From NCBI GenBank assembly GCA_023422775.1, contig JAFAGM010000131.1, positions 62,001 through 126,000 on the forward strand: a stretch of 64,000 nucleotides of DNA, given 5' to 3'. The notes under the pieces were generated by a model. That model saw only the letters and a list, made by a program, of their open reading frames with translations, was not told the origin of the DNA and searched no databases. Source of the stretch: Pseudomonadota bacterium. GTDB taxonomy: Bacteria; Pseudomonadota; Alphaproteobacteria; Rhizobiales; Xanthobacteraceae. This document shows positions 22,659 to 30,788 of the stretch, one piece after another; within the stretch, counting starts at the first letter, position 1; the number at the start of each line of letters is the position of its first letter. Position numbers and translations under genes: made by a program.

Positions 22659-23966
22659 ATGGAGCTCCTCTCCATCGCCGCCATACTTCTCGGATTTCTG
22701 GCGCTGCTGCTCGGCGCCGGCGTCTGGATCGGCGTCGCCTTGATGGCGACGGGATGGGCCGGCATGCAGTTCGCCGGCGGCGGCATTCCGGCGGGCAGCG
22801 TGCTGGCGACAACGGTATGGGGCAACAGCGCCTCGTGGTCGCTCGCGGCTCTGCCGCTCTTCATCTGGATGGGCGAAATTCTGTTTCGAACGCGGCTGTC
22901 AGAGGAAATGTTCCGGGGATTTGCGCCCTGGCTGAACTGGCTGCCGGGCAGACTGATGCACGTCAACGTGCTCGCCTGCGGCGTGTTCGGCTCGGTGTCG
23001 GGATCGTCGGCTGCGACCTGCGCCACAGTCGCCAAGATCGCCCTGCCGGAATTGAAGAAGCGCGGCTATGACGAAAACCTGAGCCTCGGCTCGCTGGCCG
23101 GTGCGGGCACGCTTGGCATTCTCATCCCGCCGTCGATCACCATGGTGATCTACGCCGTGCAGGCGAACGTCTCGATCATTCAGGTTTTCCTCGCTGGATT
23201 TCTGCCGGGCCTTTTGGTGATGGCGCTCTATTCCGGCTACATCGCGATATGGTCGCTGGCGCATCCCAACCGCACGCCAGCGGCCGATCCGTCCATGAGC
23301 TTTCGCCAGCGCATCTCGGAATCGCTCAATCTCATTCCCTGCCTGCTGCTGATCGCCTTCGTCTTCCTGTCGTTGCTGATGGGCTGGGCGACCGCAACGG
23401 AATGCGCGGCCTGGGGCGTGCTGGGATCGCTCGCGATCGCATGGTGGCAGGGCGCGCTGACGTGGGAATCCTTCTGGGCGAGCGTCATGGGTGCGACGCG
23501 AGTAAACTGCATGATCCTGCTGATCCTGGCGGGCGCCTCCTACATGGGCACGTCGATGGCCTATACCGGCATCCCGATGGCGCTCGCGAGCTGGGTGAAC
23601 AGCCTCCAGCTCAGCCCCTATGCGCTGATCGCGGCACTGACCGTCATGTACATCGTGCTCGGCGCGGCGCTCGACGGTATTTCCATGATCGTGCTGACCA
23701 CCGCCATCGTCATTCCGATGGTGCAGCAGGCCGGTTTCGATCTGATCTGGTTCGGCATCTTCCTGGTGCTGGTGGTGGAAATGGCGGAAGTCTCCCCGCC
23801 CGTCGGCTTCAATCTGTTCGTGCTGCAGACCATGAGCGGCAAGGACTCCAACACGGTCGCCAAGGCGGCCCTGCCGTTCTTCTTTTTGCTAGTGCTCGCG
23901 GTTGCCATCATCACGGTCTTTCCTGATATCGTGATGGTGCTGCCACGAATGGCGTTTCCTGGATAG
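22659..23966 (+). CDS. TRAP transporter large permease subunit (DctM-like)
   Basis: 435-aa polytopic inner-membrane protein. It shows DctM patterns: LPLFIWMGEILFRTRLSEEMFRG, GSVSGSSAATCATVAKIALPEL, GTLGILIPPSITMVIY, and the late EVSPPVGFNLFVLQ block. ATG 22659 directly follows the dctQ-like stop, so translation is probably coupled. Earlier frame-open codons inside dctQ were rejected. It is the transport channel of the 22.1-25 kb TRAP system. Confidence 0.93.
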   Translation: MELLSIAAILLGFLALLLGAGVWIGVALMATGWAGMQFAGGGIPAGSVLATTVWGNSASWSLAALPLFIWMGEILFRTRLSEEMFRGFAPWLNWLPGRLMHVNVLACGVFGSVSGSSAATCATVAKIALPELKKRGYDENLSLGSLAGAGTLGILIPPSITMVIYAVQANVSIIQVFLAGFLPGLLVMALYSGYIAIWSLAHPNRTPAADPSMSFRQRISESLNLIPCLLLIAFVFLSLLMGWATATECAAWGVLGSLAIAWWQGALTWESFWASVMGATRVNCMILLILAGASYMGTSMAYTGIPMALASWVNSLQLSPYALIAALTVMYIVLGAALDGISMIVLTTAIVIPMVQQAGFDLIWFGIFLVLVVEMAEVSPPVGFNLFVLQTMSGKDSNTVAKAALPFFFLLVLAVAIITVFPDIVMVLPRMAFPG

Positions 23967-23980
23967 AAAGAGGTATTGTG

Positions 23981-24970
23981 ATGCTAAGGCTTGTTAAAAC
24001 ATGCGCGATGGCCGCCCTTGTCGCGGCGCTTGCCGTTCCGGCACTTGTCGTTCCAGCAGCGGCGCAGACGAAATGGAATCTGCCGGCGGCCTATCCCGCC
24101 GACAATCCGCATTCGGTGAACCTGATCGCGTTTGCCAAGGACGTGAACGACGCCACCGGCGGCAAGCTGCAGATCACCGTGCATCCCGCGGCGTCGCTGT
24201 TCAAGGCGCCGGAAATCAAGCGCGCGGTTGCTACCGGGCAGGCGCAGGTGGGCGAGGTCCTGATCTCGCTACACGAGAATGAAGATCCGATGTTCGGCGT
24301 CGACGTCGTCCCGTTCCTGGCGACGAGCTATCCGGCGGCCAGGAAGCTGTGGCTGGCGTCGAAACCCGCCGTGGAAAAGAAGCTCGCATCGCAAGGCCTG
24401 ATGTTGCTGTTTGCGGTGCCATGGGGCCCGCAGGGCATCTACGCCAAGAAGGACATCAATACCCTCGAGGACATGAAGGGCCTGAAGTGGCGCGCCTACA
24501 ATGTCGGCACCTCTCGCATCGCCGAACTTGTCGGCGCGCAGCCCATCACCATCCAGGCGGCGGAACTGCCGCAGGCGCTGGCGACCGGCGTGGTGAACGC
24601 GTTCATGACCTCGGGCTCGACCGGCTATGACAGCAAGGCCTGGGAAAGCATGACGCACTTCTACGATACGCAAGCCTGGATTCCGAAGAACGTGACCTTC
24701 GTGAACAAGGCGGCCTTTGACGCGCTCGACAAGCCGACCCAGGAGGCGATCCTCAAGGCGGCGGCGGTCGCGGAAGAACGCGGCTGGAAGCTCGCGGAGG
24801 AGAAAGCGAAATGGTACCTCCAACAGCTCGAGGCCAACAAGATGAAGGTACTGCCGCCGCCTCCGGCGCTGAAGTCGGGCCTCGAGAAAGTCGGCGAGCA
24901 GTTGACGGCCGACTGGCTCAAGAAGGCCGGCGCGGATGGTGAAGCCGTGATCGCCAGCTACAAGAAGTAG
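23981..24970 (+). CDS. TRAP transporter substrate-binding protein (DctP-like)
   Basis: 329-aa periplasmic receptor with signal peptide (VAALAVPALVVPAAAQ). The DctP family core is seen in ATGQAQVGEVLIS, FLATSYPAARKLW, the KGLKWRAYN motif with the conserved Arg that usually binds a carboxylate, and MTSGSTGYDSKAWE. ATG 23981 has AGAGG at good spacing; GTG 23978 is adjacent. Gene order Q-M-P, with the receptor last. Likely ligand is an organic or keto acid. Confidence 0.92.
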   Translation: MLRLVKTCAMAALVAALAVPALVVPAAAQTKWNLPAAYPADNPHSVNLIAFAKDVNDATGGKLQITVHPAASLFKAPEIKRAVATGQAQVGEVLISLHENEDPMFGVDVVPFLATSYPAARKLWLASKPAVEKKLASQGLMLLFAVPWGPQGIYAKKDINTLEDMKGLKWRAYNVGTSRIAELVGAQPITIQAAELPQALATGVVNAFMTSGSTGYDSKAWESMTHFYDTQAWIPKNVTFVNKAAFDALDKPTQEAILKAAAVAEERGWKLAEEKAKWYLQQLEANKMKVLPPPPALKSGLEKVGEQLTADWLKKAGADGEAVIASYKK

Positions 24971-24984
24971 CCCTGTCGTCCTTC

Positions 24985-25018
24985 AATAGCGTCAGGCGTT
25001 CGATCGCCGGACGCTATT
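24985..25018 (+). terminator. Probable hairpin terminator after the TRAP operon
   Basis: Inverted repeat AATAGCGTC (24985-24993) / GACGCTATT (25010-25018) starting 14 bp after the stop. No long T tract follows, so it may only stabilise the mRNA end. Confidence 0.5.
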
Positions 25019-25153
25019 CGACTGCATCGGCGCGCCCGAGCCCACGTCCCTTGCAGTCACCGAGCATGTCGTTTGCAATCCTGGGTTAACTGGGCCAAAA
25101 TTACGTAGCTTTCGCAAAGCGTCGAATGGACCGGCCCATCGAAGGGAGCATCC

Positions 25154-25747
25154 ATGAAACTCGACGAAGCGCAGGTTAAGCTACAGCTCATCCAGGACTA
25201 TGTTCCGGTCGGCAATCACAACCGTCCGGGCGACAAGCTCACGCCTACCTCGATCACGATTCACAACACGGACAATAGCTCGAAGGGCGCCAATTCGGCT
25301 GCCCATGCAAAATACATGAAGGGGCCGGATGCCCAGAAACGGGAGGTGTCCTGGCATTTCACGGTCGACGACAAGTTCGTCTACCAAAGTCTGCCGACGA
25401 CGGAGATCGGCTGGCACTCCGGCGCCAGGGCCGGCAATCATTCGAGCATCGGTATCGAAATCTGCGAGCACTCGGACATGAAGGATGTCGCCGGCGCCTA
25501 CAGCCGCGCGGCGCTTTTGACGGCCTGGCTCGCCTATCGTCTGAACATTCGAGTGCCCAATGGCGTCCTCCAGCATCACGATTGGTCCGGAAAGAATTGC
25601 CCGCATATCCTGCGCAAGGACGGCAACAAGGGCTGGAAGAATTTCATCAAGGAGGTTCAGGACATCTACGATCAGCTTGAGCCGGTCGAGGCGACTGACA
25701 TCGCCTACAACAAAAAGGGGCATCACGCGGTCAAGAAGCCAGCCTGA
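25154..25747 (+). CDS. N-acetylmuramoyl-L-alanine amidase (amidase_2 / PGRP fold)
   Basis: 197-aa peptidoglycan amidase. Zinc ligands are seen at TIHNTDN (His38) and in the HHDWSGKNCPH segment, with WHF and GWHSG conserved in between. The layout resembles Bacillus CwlA and phage endolysins. There is no signal peptide, so export would need a holin, lysis, or another route; it may be a phage remnant, though no other phage genes are near. A strong GAAGGGAG site precedes ATG. It stands alone. Confidence 0.85.
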   Translation: MKLDEAQVKLQLIQDYVPVGNHNRPGDKLTPTSITIHNTDNSSKGANSAAHAKYMKGPDAQKREVSWHFTVDDKFVYQSLPTTEIGWHSGARAGNHSSIGIEICEHSDMKDVAGAYSRAALLTAWLAYRLNIRVPNGVLQHHDWSGKNCPHILRKDGNKGWKNFIKEVQDIYDQLEPVEATDIAYNKKGHHAVKKPA

Positions 25748-25920
25748 GCCGGAACTCCGCTCCCCGCTTCTCAGCGAAGGTTGCGGCGCCGCCATCCATC
25801 GGGCGAAGGCTCGCCGTTGCCAGACAGAACCTGAGCAGCGCCAACGATGCCGCGTCGGAAGGCTTCGTCGAATGTGACGCCGCGGGCTTGCCGACGGTGC
25901 ATCCGGCCGTGCCAGTCGAT

Positions 25921-26253
25921 CTACCACCGTGTGTCCCATCCGAGCCGCCGGTCATCCCAAACCAATTGCCCGATCAAGGCGGCTTCCCCACCCTGTTCGG
26001 CCGCAACCGCCACCAGGGTCGAGGACGGCACCGTCATGAGTTTGACGCCGTTCAGGTTCGGTTTCGCCAACGCTTGCGCGTCGGGCAGCACCATGCGCAT
26101 TCCGCGCCTGTGCCAGTCGGCGGTCACCGGCGAGCCTCTCGGCTTGATGAGGACGTCCTCCAGACACGAGGCGAAGCCGATGATTCGGTTCGCCTCGCCC
26201 TCACCGGTAACGACGGTCTGCGCCCGGTAGAGATCAGCGCCCGCCGCAGCCAT
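25921..26253 (-). pseudogene. DUF2066-like short ORF with a damaged N-terminus
   Basis: 110 codons from ATG 26253. Contains YRAQTVVTGEGEANRIIGFAS and CLEDVLIKPRG, which resemble the start of DUF2066 proteins, then LPDAQALAKPNLNGVKLMTVP. The in-frame codons just upstream read as an excellent hydrophobic signal (LSFLASILAWCVGTMAAAGA) but contain no ATG, GTG or TTG before a stop at 26320-26322. A TTG at 26323, in another frame, would supply a KR-type start if one base were shifted. It may be frameshifted, use CTG 26313, or be non-functional. Family assignment is tentative. Confidence 0.4.
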
Positions 26254-26392
26254 CGTGCCGACGCACCAAGCAAGGATGGATGCGAGGAATGATAATGGCG
26301 CGGGCCGCGCCAGCGCGTTTCAAACCGGGCCGTCGTCCTGTCAAATGCAAATCAACCACGACGATGCCTCCGCGGCTCCCGCAGACGCGACT

Positions 26393-27571
26393 TCACCTGC
26401 CTCCCTTGCGCCGCATCAGCGCGGCGAAGAGCGCCGTGATGCCGAACTGCCACGGCTCGCAGGCGCCGCTGTAGCGCATGCGGTTGGTCAGCCGGCCGAG
26501 CTTTGGCGTCGCGACCGTCACCAGATCGCCCTCGACGTGGGTGAACCCCTGCCCCTTGGCGGCACGATCCTGGATCGGCGCGAACATGGTGCCTAGGAAC
26601 AGCACGAAACCATCAGGATATTGATGGTTCTCGTTGATGGTCTGCCCGACGATATCGGTCGGATCGCGGCTGATCTGCGTCAGCGAGGATGCGCCGTGCA
26701 GCACGAACCCTTCCGGCCCCTTCACTTCCAGCGAGATATCCATCTTCCGCACGTCGTCGAGCGTGAAGCCCGCGTCGAAGAAGCGCACGAACGGCCCGAT
26801 GGCGCAGGACGCGTTGTTGTCCTTGGCCTTGGAGAGCAGCAACGCCGAGCGACCCTCGAAGTCGCGCAGGTTGACATCGTTGCCGAGGCTGGCGCCGACG
26901 ATGCGGCCGTCGCTGGTTACCACCAGTACTACCTCCGGCTCCGGGTTGTTCCAGGTCGATTTCGGATGCAATCCGGCATCGACGCAGGTGCCGACCGCGG
27001 ACAGCACGGGGGCCTTGGTGAACACTTCGGCGTCCGGTCCGATGCCGACTTCGAGATACTGGCTCCAGGCGTTCTGCGCGACCAGCACCTCCTTCACATG
27101 CTGCGCCTCAGCCGAGCCCGGCTTCAACCGGGAAAGATCCGTGCCGACGATCCGCGTCACCTCGGCCCGGATGGCCGCTGCCGAATCCGGATTGCCGCGC
27201 GCCCGCTCCTCGATTACGCGCTCGAGCATCGAAATCGCAAACGTCACCCCGGCAGCCTTGATGACCTGCAGGTCGATCGGGGCGAGTAGCCATGGCCTGG
27301 CCGGATCACGGTTGTCCGGCGGCGTGTTGTTCAGGAGGTCCTGCAGCGAACATATCCGCTCGCCGCGCGCGGACCGCAGCGCGCCGGCGGGATCGGCTTC
27401 AGCGGCCAGCTGGCTGGCGGTAGGGAAATCGTTCGTGATGTCGAACACGCCGTCCTGACGGATTGCCACCACCGACGGGCTGCCGAGATCCGGACGCCAG
27501 ACCCGCCCCATCAGCGCGGCAGCGGCGAAATCGTCAGGCAAAATGAAGGCGGCGTCGGTAGCGATCGGCAT
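26393..27571 (-). CDS. Fumarylacetoacetate hydrolase (FAH) family protein
   Basis: 392-aa protein with a C-terminal FAH domain (~190-380). Metal ligands of the family are suggested by EPEVVLVV and NDVNLRDFEGR, with GPFVRF and DGFVLFLGTMFAP later. The N-terminal part fits the longer FAH-type sugar-acid dehydratases (2-keto-3-deoxy-L-arabonate dehydratase group) as well as general FAH proteins. ATG 27571 begins MPIATDAAF; longer openings were rejected. Likely acts on a 2-keto-3-deoxy acid or diketo acid. It is divergent from the AMP nucleosidase gene. Confidence 0.82.
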   Translation of the reverse strand: MPIATDAAFILPDDFAAAALMGRVWRPDLGSPSVVAIRQDGVFDITNDFPTASQLAAEADPAGALRSARGERICSLQDLLNNTPPDNRDPARPWLLAPIDLQVIKAAGVTFAISMLERVIEERARGNPDSAAAIRAEVTRIVGTDLSRLKPGSAEAQHVKEVLVAQNAWSQYLEVGIGPDAEVFTKAPVLSAVGTCVDAGLHPKSTWNNPEPEVVLVVTSDGRIVGASLGNDVNLRDFEGRSALLLSKAKDNNASCAIGPFVRFFDAGFTLDDVRKMDISLEVKGPEGFVLHGASSLTQISRDPTDIVGQTINENHQYPDGFVLFLGTMFAPIQDRAAKGQGFTHVEGDLVTVATPKLGRLTNRMRYSGACEPWQFGITALFAALMRRKGGR

Positions 27572-27799
27572 TGTGGTGGTCCTCACGGAGTAGCGTTGGC
27601 ATGGCCCAGCGGCATCGGCCATAGAAGCGGACCGCTCGACGGCCTGCAAGACGCATGGTCAATCATCTTCTCAAACCTCGGTCGTCCCTGGCCATATGGT
27701 TGGCGATATTGACGCGAACCTCATCGCAGCGCAGCATGCCGCAACGGACTGATGGAGCTCCATGACAAGGATCGGCGCAGCTTCAGAGGGACCAGGTGG

Positions 27800-28603
27800 A
27801 TGAAAGACAAGAAGGACATCGTGGAAAACTGGCTGCCGCGTTACACCGGCACAGCGCTCAACGAGTTCGGAGCACATGTTCTCCTGACCAACTTCGACAA
27901 TTACGTCGAATGGTTTGCGACGCAGCACGGCGCTTCGATAAAGGGCATGGATCGACCGATGCCCAACGTGACCGCCGATGGAATCACGCTGATCAATTTC
28001 GGCATGGGAAGCCCGAATGCCGCGACCGTGATGGACCTTTTGAGCGCCATTGCACCGAGAGCCGTGTTGTTTCTCGGCAAATGCGGCGGCTTGAAGCGCA
28101 AGAACCAGATTGGCGATCTGATACTGCCGATTGCGGCCATTCGGGGTGAAGGCACCTCGAATGATTACCTGCCGCCTGAAGTACCCGCGCTGCCCGCGTT
28201 CCAGTTGCAACGCGCGGTGTCGACCATGATCCGCGATCTCGGTTACGACTATTGGACGGGTACCGTCTACACGACCAACCGCCGCGTCTGGGAACACGAC
28301 GATCGCTTCAGGGATCAACTGCGTCGTACGCGAAGCATGGCGATCGACATGGAGACCGCGACGATCTTTGCCGCAGGATTCGCCAACCATATTCCGACCG
28401 GCGCGCTGCTCCTCGTGTCCGACCAGCCAATGATTCCCGAGGGTGTGAAGACCGAAGCGTCGGATCGGGCAGTGACCGCCGGCTACATGCAAAGGCACAT
28501 CGAAATAGGGATTGAGGCCTTGAAGCTGGTGCGGCGCCGTGGCCGCAGCGTCAAGCATTTGCGGTTCGAAGACGATCTCGACGCCGGGCACGAGCCGCAA
28601 TGA
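27800..28603 (+). CDS. amn: AMP nucleosidase, short form
   Basis: 267-aa enzyme of the nucleoside phosphorylase superfamily that hydrolyses AMP to adenine and ribose-5-phosphate. Motifs include GMGSPNAATVMDLL, LFLGKCGGL, the substrate loop GEGTSNDYLP, and DMETATIFA with the catalytic region near LLVSDQPM. It lacks the ~170-residue N-terminal regulatory domain of E. coli Amn, as do other short bacterial forms. ATG 27800 has AGGTGG just upstream; ATG 27752 is an alternative that would add 16 residues. Confidence 0.85.
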   Translation: MKDKKDIVENWLPRYTGTALNEFGAHVLLTNFDNYVEWFATQHGASIKGMDRPMPNVTADGITLINFGMGSPNAATVMDLLSAIAPRAVLFLGKCGGLKRKNQIGDLILPIAAIRGEGTSNDYLPPEVPALPAFQLQRAVSTMIRDLGYDYWTGTVYTTNRRVWEHDDRFRDQLRRTRSMAIDMETATIFAAGFANHIPTGALLLVSDQPMIPEGVKTEASDRAVTAGYMQRHIEIGIEALKLVRRRGRSVKHLRFEDDLDAGHEPQ

Positions 28604-28624
28604 GACGCGGATTGCCTTGCGCGC

Positions 28625-29599
28625 CTACTCCCCCTTGAGGCCGGCGGCGCGTATCACCTCGCCCCACTTGCGCGTCTCGTCGTCGATGAACTTGCCGAAC
28701 TGCGCGGCCGTGCCGCCATTTGCTTCCAGGCCCTGGGCCAGAAGCTTTTGCTTCACCTCGGGATCGGACAGCGCGCGCACGACCTCCTCCTGCAGCCGCT
28801 CGACGATCGGCCGCGGCGTGGCTGATGGAGCCATGAAGCCGTACCAGCCGGAGGCGACCACGTTGGCAAGCCCCTGCTCGCGCAACGTCAGGGCCTCCGG
28901 ATAAATCGGGCTGCGCGCGGCCGACGCCACGCCCAACACGCGCAGCGCACCGCTCTGGATGTGAGGCAAGGCCGTGCTGATCGCGGTCAGCGTGCCGTCG
29001 AGACGGCTCGCCAGCAATTCCGTATAAGCCATGTTGTCGCCGCGGAACGGAACGATGAGGCCTTTGACACCGGCATCCCTCAACAGCAGTTCGACCGCCA
29101 GATGCGGCTGCGAACCTGCGCCCGGCGAACCGAATGTCAGGCCTTCGGGCTTCGACTTGCCGTAGGCGATCATTTCCTGGACGGTCTTGAAGGGCGCCTG
29201 CGCGTTGACCACCAGGAACAGCGGCGCCATGACGGCCATCGCCACCGGCTGCAGGTCCTTGCGGTTGTAGTTCAGCTTCTCGAACAGAGCTTCAGCGGTC
29301 GCGAACGGCGCGGCCGCGTAGAGCACTGTGTATCCGTCCGGCGCGGCGCGCGCGACCAGTTCGTTGGCGACGCGGGTTCCCGCGCCCGGCTTGTTCTCGA
29401 CGATGAACTGCTGGTTCAGGCGGCGTCCGAGCTGTTCGGCCAGGATGCGCAGCGAGATGTCGCTGGCTCCTCCCGCTCCATACGGCGAAACGAGCCGCAC
29501 GACACGCGATGGCCAGTCGCCCTCGGCACGCGCCTGAAAGATCGAGCCCGCGGAAAAGCAGGCGACGGTCCCCAACAAGGTTCGGCGTGTGATGGTCAT
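28625..29599 (-). CDS. Tripartite tricarboxylate transporter substrate-binding protein (Bug family)
   Basis: 324-aa periplasmic receptor. The N-terminus MTITRRTLLGTVACFSAG is a Tat-like signal. Bug hallmarks are WPSRVVRLVSPYGAGGASD, ENKPGAGTRVANELVARAAPDGYT, and the SPGAGSQPHLAVELL segment. GGAGG lies 5 nt before ATG 29599. No TctAB permease is nearby. It is transcribed away from a LysR regulator across a 214-bp gap, a common regulator-target layout. Confidence 0.88.
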   Translation of the reverse strand: MTITRRTLLGTVACFSAGSIFQARAEGDWPSRVVRLVSPYGAGGASDISLRILAEQLGRRLNQQFIVENKPGAGTRVANELVARAAPDGYTVLYAAAPFATAEALFEKLNYNRKDLQPVAMAVMAPLFLVVNAQAPFKTVQEMIAYGKSKPEGLTFGSPGAGSQPHLAVELLLRDAGVKGLIVPFRGDNMAYTELLASRLDGTLTAISTALPHIQSGALRVLGVASAARSPIYPEALTLREQGLANVVASGWYGFMAPSATPRPIVERLQEEVVRALSDPEVKQKLLAQGLEANGGTAAQFGKFIDDETRKWGEVIRAAGLKGE

Positions 29600-29813
29600 C
29601 AATGCCTCCGCAAAATCAGGGGCCGCCGAAGTCAGAGGCTGCCTGGACATCGGTCCCGTTTCTTCCCGCTCCGAGCACGAGCGTTGGAATCGCCGGGCTT
29701 CTCATTGAGGCAACGATAGATACGCGCCGTCTATCGGACAATGTGTATTTTTTGACCGATTTATTACCTTGTCCTATAAATTATCGCATACGAGCGTGCG
29801 GGGAGATTTCGCC
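29600..29813. promoter_or_regulatory. Divergent promoter region between Bug-family and LysR genes
   Basis: AT-richer than its surroundings. Two spaced inverted repeats are visible: ATCGG (29733-29737) / CCGAT (29756-29760) and GGACAA (29736-29741) / TTGTCC (29769-29774). LysR regulators often bind such imperfect dyads between divergent genes; this is inference. Confidence 0.4.
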
Positions 29814-30755
29814 ATGGCGATGGATGTGACGCTGCGGCAGCTACGTGCCTATGTTGCCGTGCTGGAGCAAGCGAGCTTTTCCGAAGCGGCCAGGGCCATG
29901 CACCTGTCGCAGGCAGCGCTCAGCGGATTGATCAAGGAGCTAGAGAGCCGCCTCGGCGTCCGCCTGCTGGACCGCACCACGAGAAAGGTCGCTCCTTCAG
30001 CGGTCGGCGAGGCGTTTGAACCGATGGCGCGGCGCGTGCTTTCAAACCTCGACGAGGCGCTGGACAACCTCGCCAACCTCAAGGAACTGCGCCGCGGGCT
30101 GGTGCGCGTCGCGGCGCCCGAGCCGCTGTCCTGCACGCTGCTGCCGGCGCTCATCGCCGGATACAACGAACAGCATCCCGGCGTGGACATCAGGTTCGAC
30201 GACGTGCCGATCCAGGAGGTACTGGCCGGCCTGGAGAACGGCAGCACGGACATCGGCTTCGGCCCGGCCGGCGTCGTTCCGGACCAGCCGGTGGAAACCC
30301 ACATGGTCTGCGCGGACCCGCTCTGGGTTGCCTTGCGCGACGATGATCCGCTGGCGAAAGACAAATCTGTCAGTTGGAAGGATATGCGCGACCGACCCCT
30401 GATCAACTACATGCCCAACATCGCCGTCAATGTGTTGAGCAACGTACCCCCAAGGAACCATCCGGGAGAACTCGTGCCGGTGCATCGGGTGAACACCGCC
30501 CTCTCGATGCTGCGCGTAAGGAAGGGCGCGGTGATCTGCCCTTCCATAGCCGAGCCGCTGGTGCGCGGCTTCGGCCTGACCTTCCTGCCGCTGAGACAGC
30601 CCACCGTCAAATGGAAGGTCGTGATGTTCGCCCGCCGCCGTCCGTCGCTCTCGCCCGCGGTGGAGAGCTTTCTCAACTTCACGCAGGCGTTCACGCCAAA
30701 CTGGGCGGCCATCGGCCTGGAAACCCGCGGTGCGGCCGAGCGGCGCACTCGATGA
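29814..30755 (+). CDS. LysR family transcriptional regulator
   Basis: 313-aa regulator. The N-terminal winged HTH is clear: VTLRQLRAYVAVLEQASFSEAARAMHLSQ split by the usual helix turn, then AALSGLIKELESRLGVRLLDRTTRKV. A periplasmic-binding-like effector domain follows (~95-300). ATG 29814 has GGGGAG 8 nt upstream; ATG 29820 is possible. It likely controls the divergent Bug gene and senses a small organic acid. Confidence 0.9.
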   Translation: MAMDVTLRQLRAYVAVLEQASFSEAARAMHLSQAALSGLIKELESRLGVRLLDRTTRKVAPSAVGEAFEPMARRVLSNLDEALDNLANLKELRRGLVRVAAPEPLSCTLLPALIAGYNEQHPGVDIRFDDVPIQEVLAGLENGSTDIGFGPAGVVPDQPVETHMVCADPLWVALRDDDPLAKDKSVSWKDMRDRPLINYMPNIAVNVLSNVPPRNHPGELVPVHRVNTALSMLRVRKGAVICPSIAEPLVRGFGLTFLPLRQPTVKWKVVMFARRRPSLSPAVESFLNFTQAFTPNWAAIGLETRGAAERRTR

Positions 30756-30788
30756 CGTTATCGAGCGAAGCCATGTCGAGGGCGCAAT

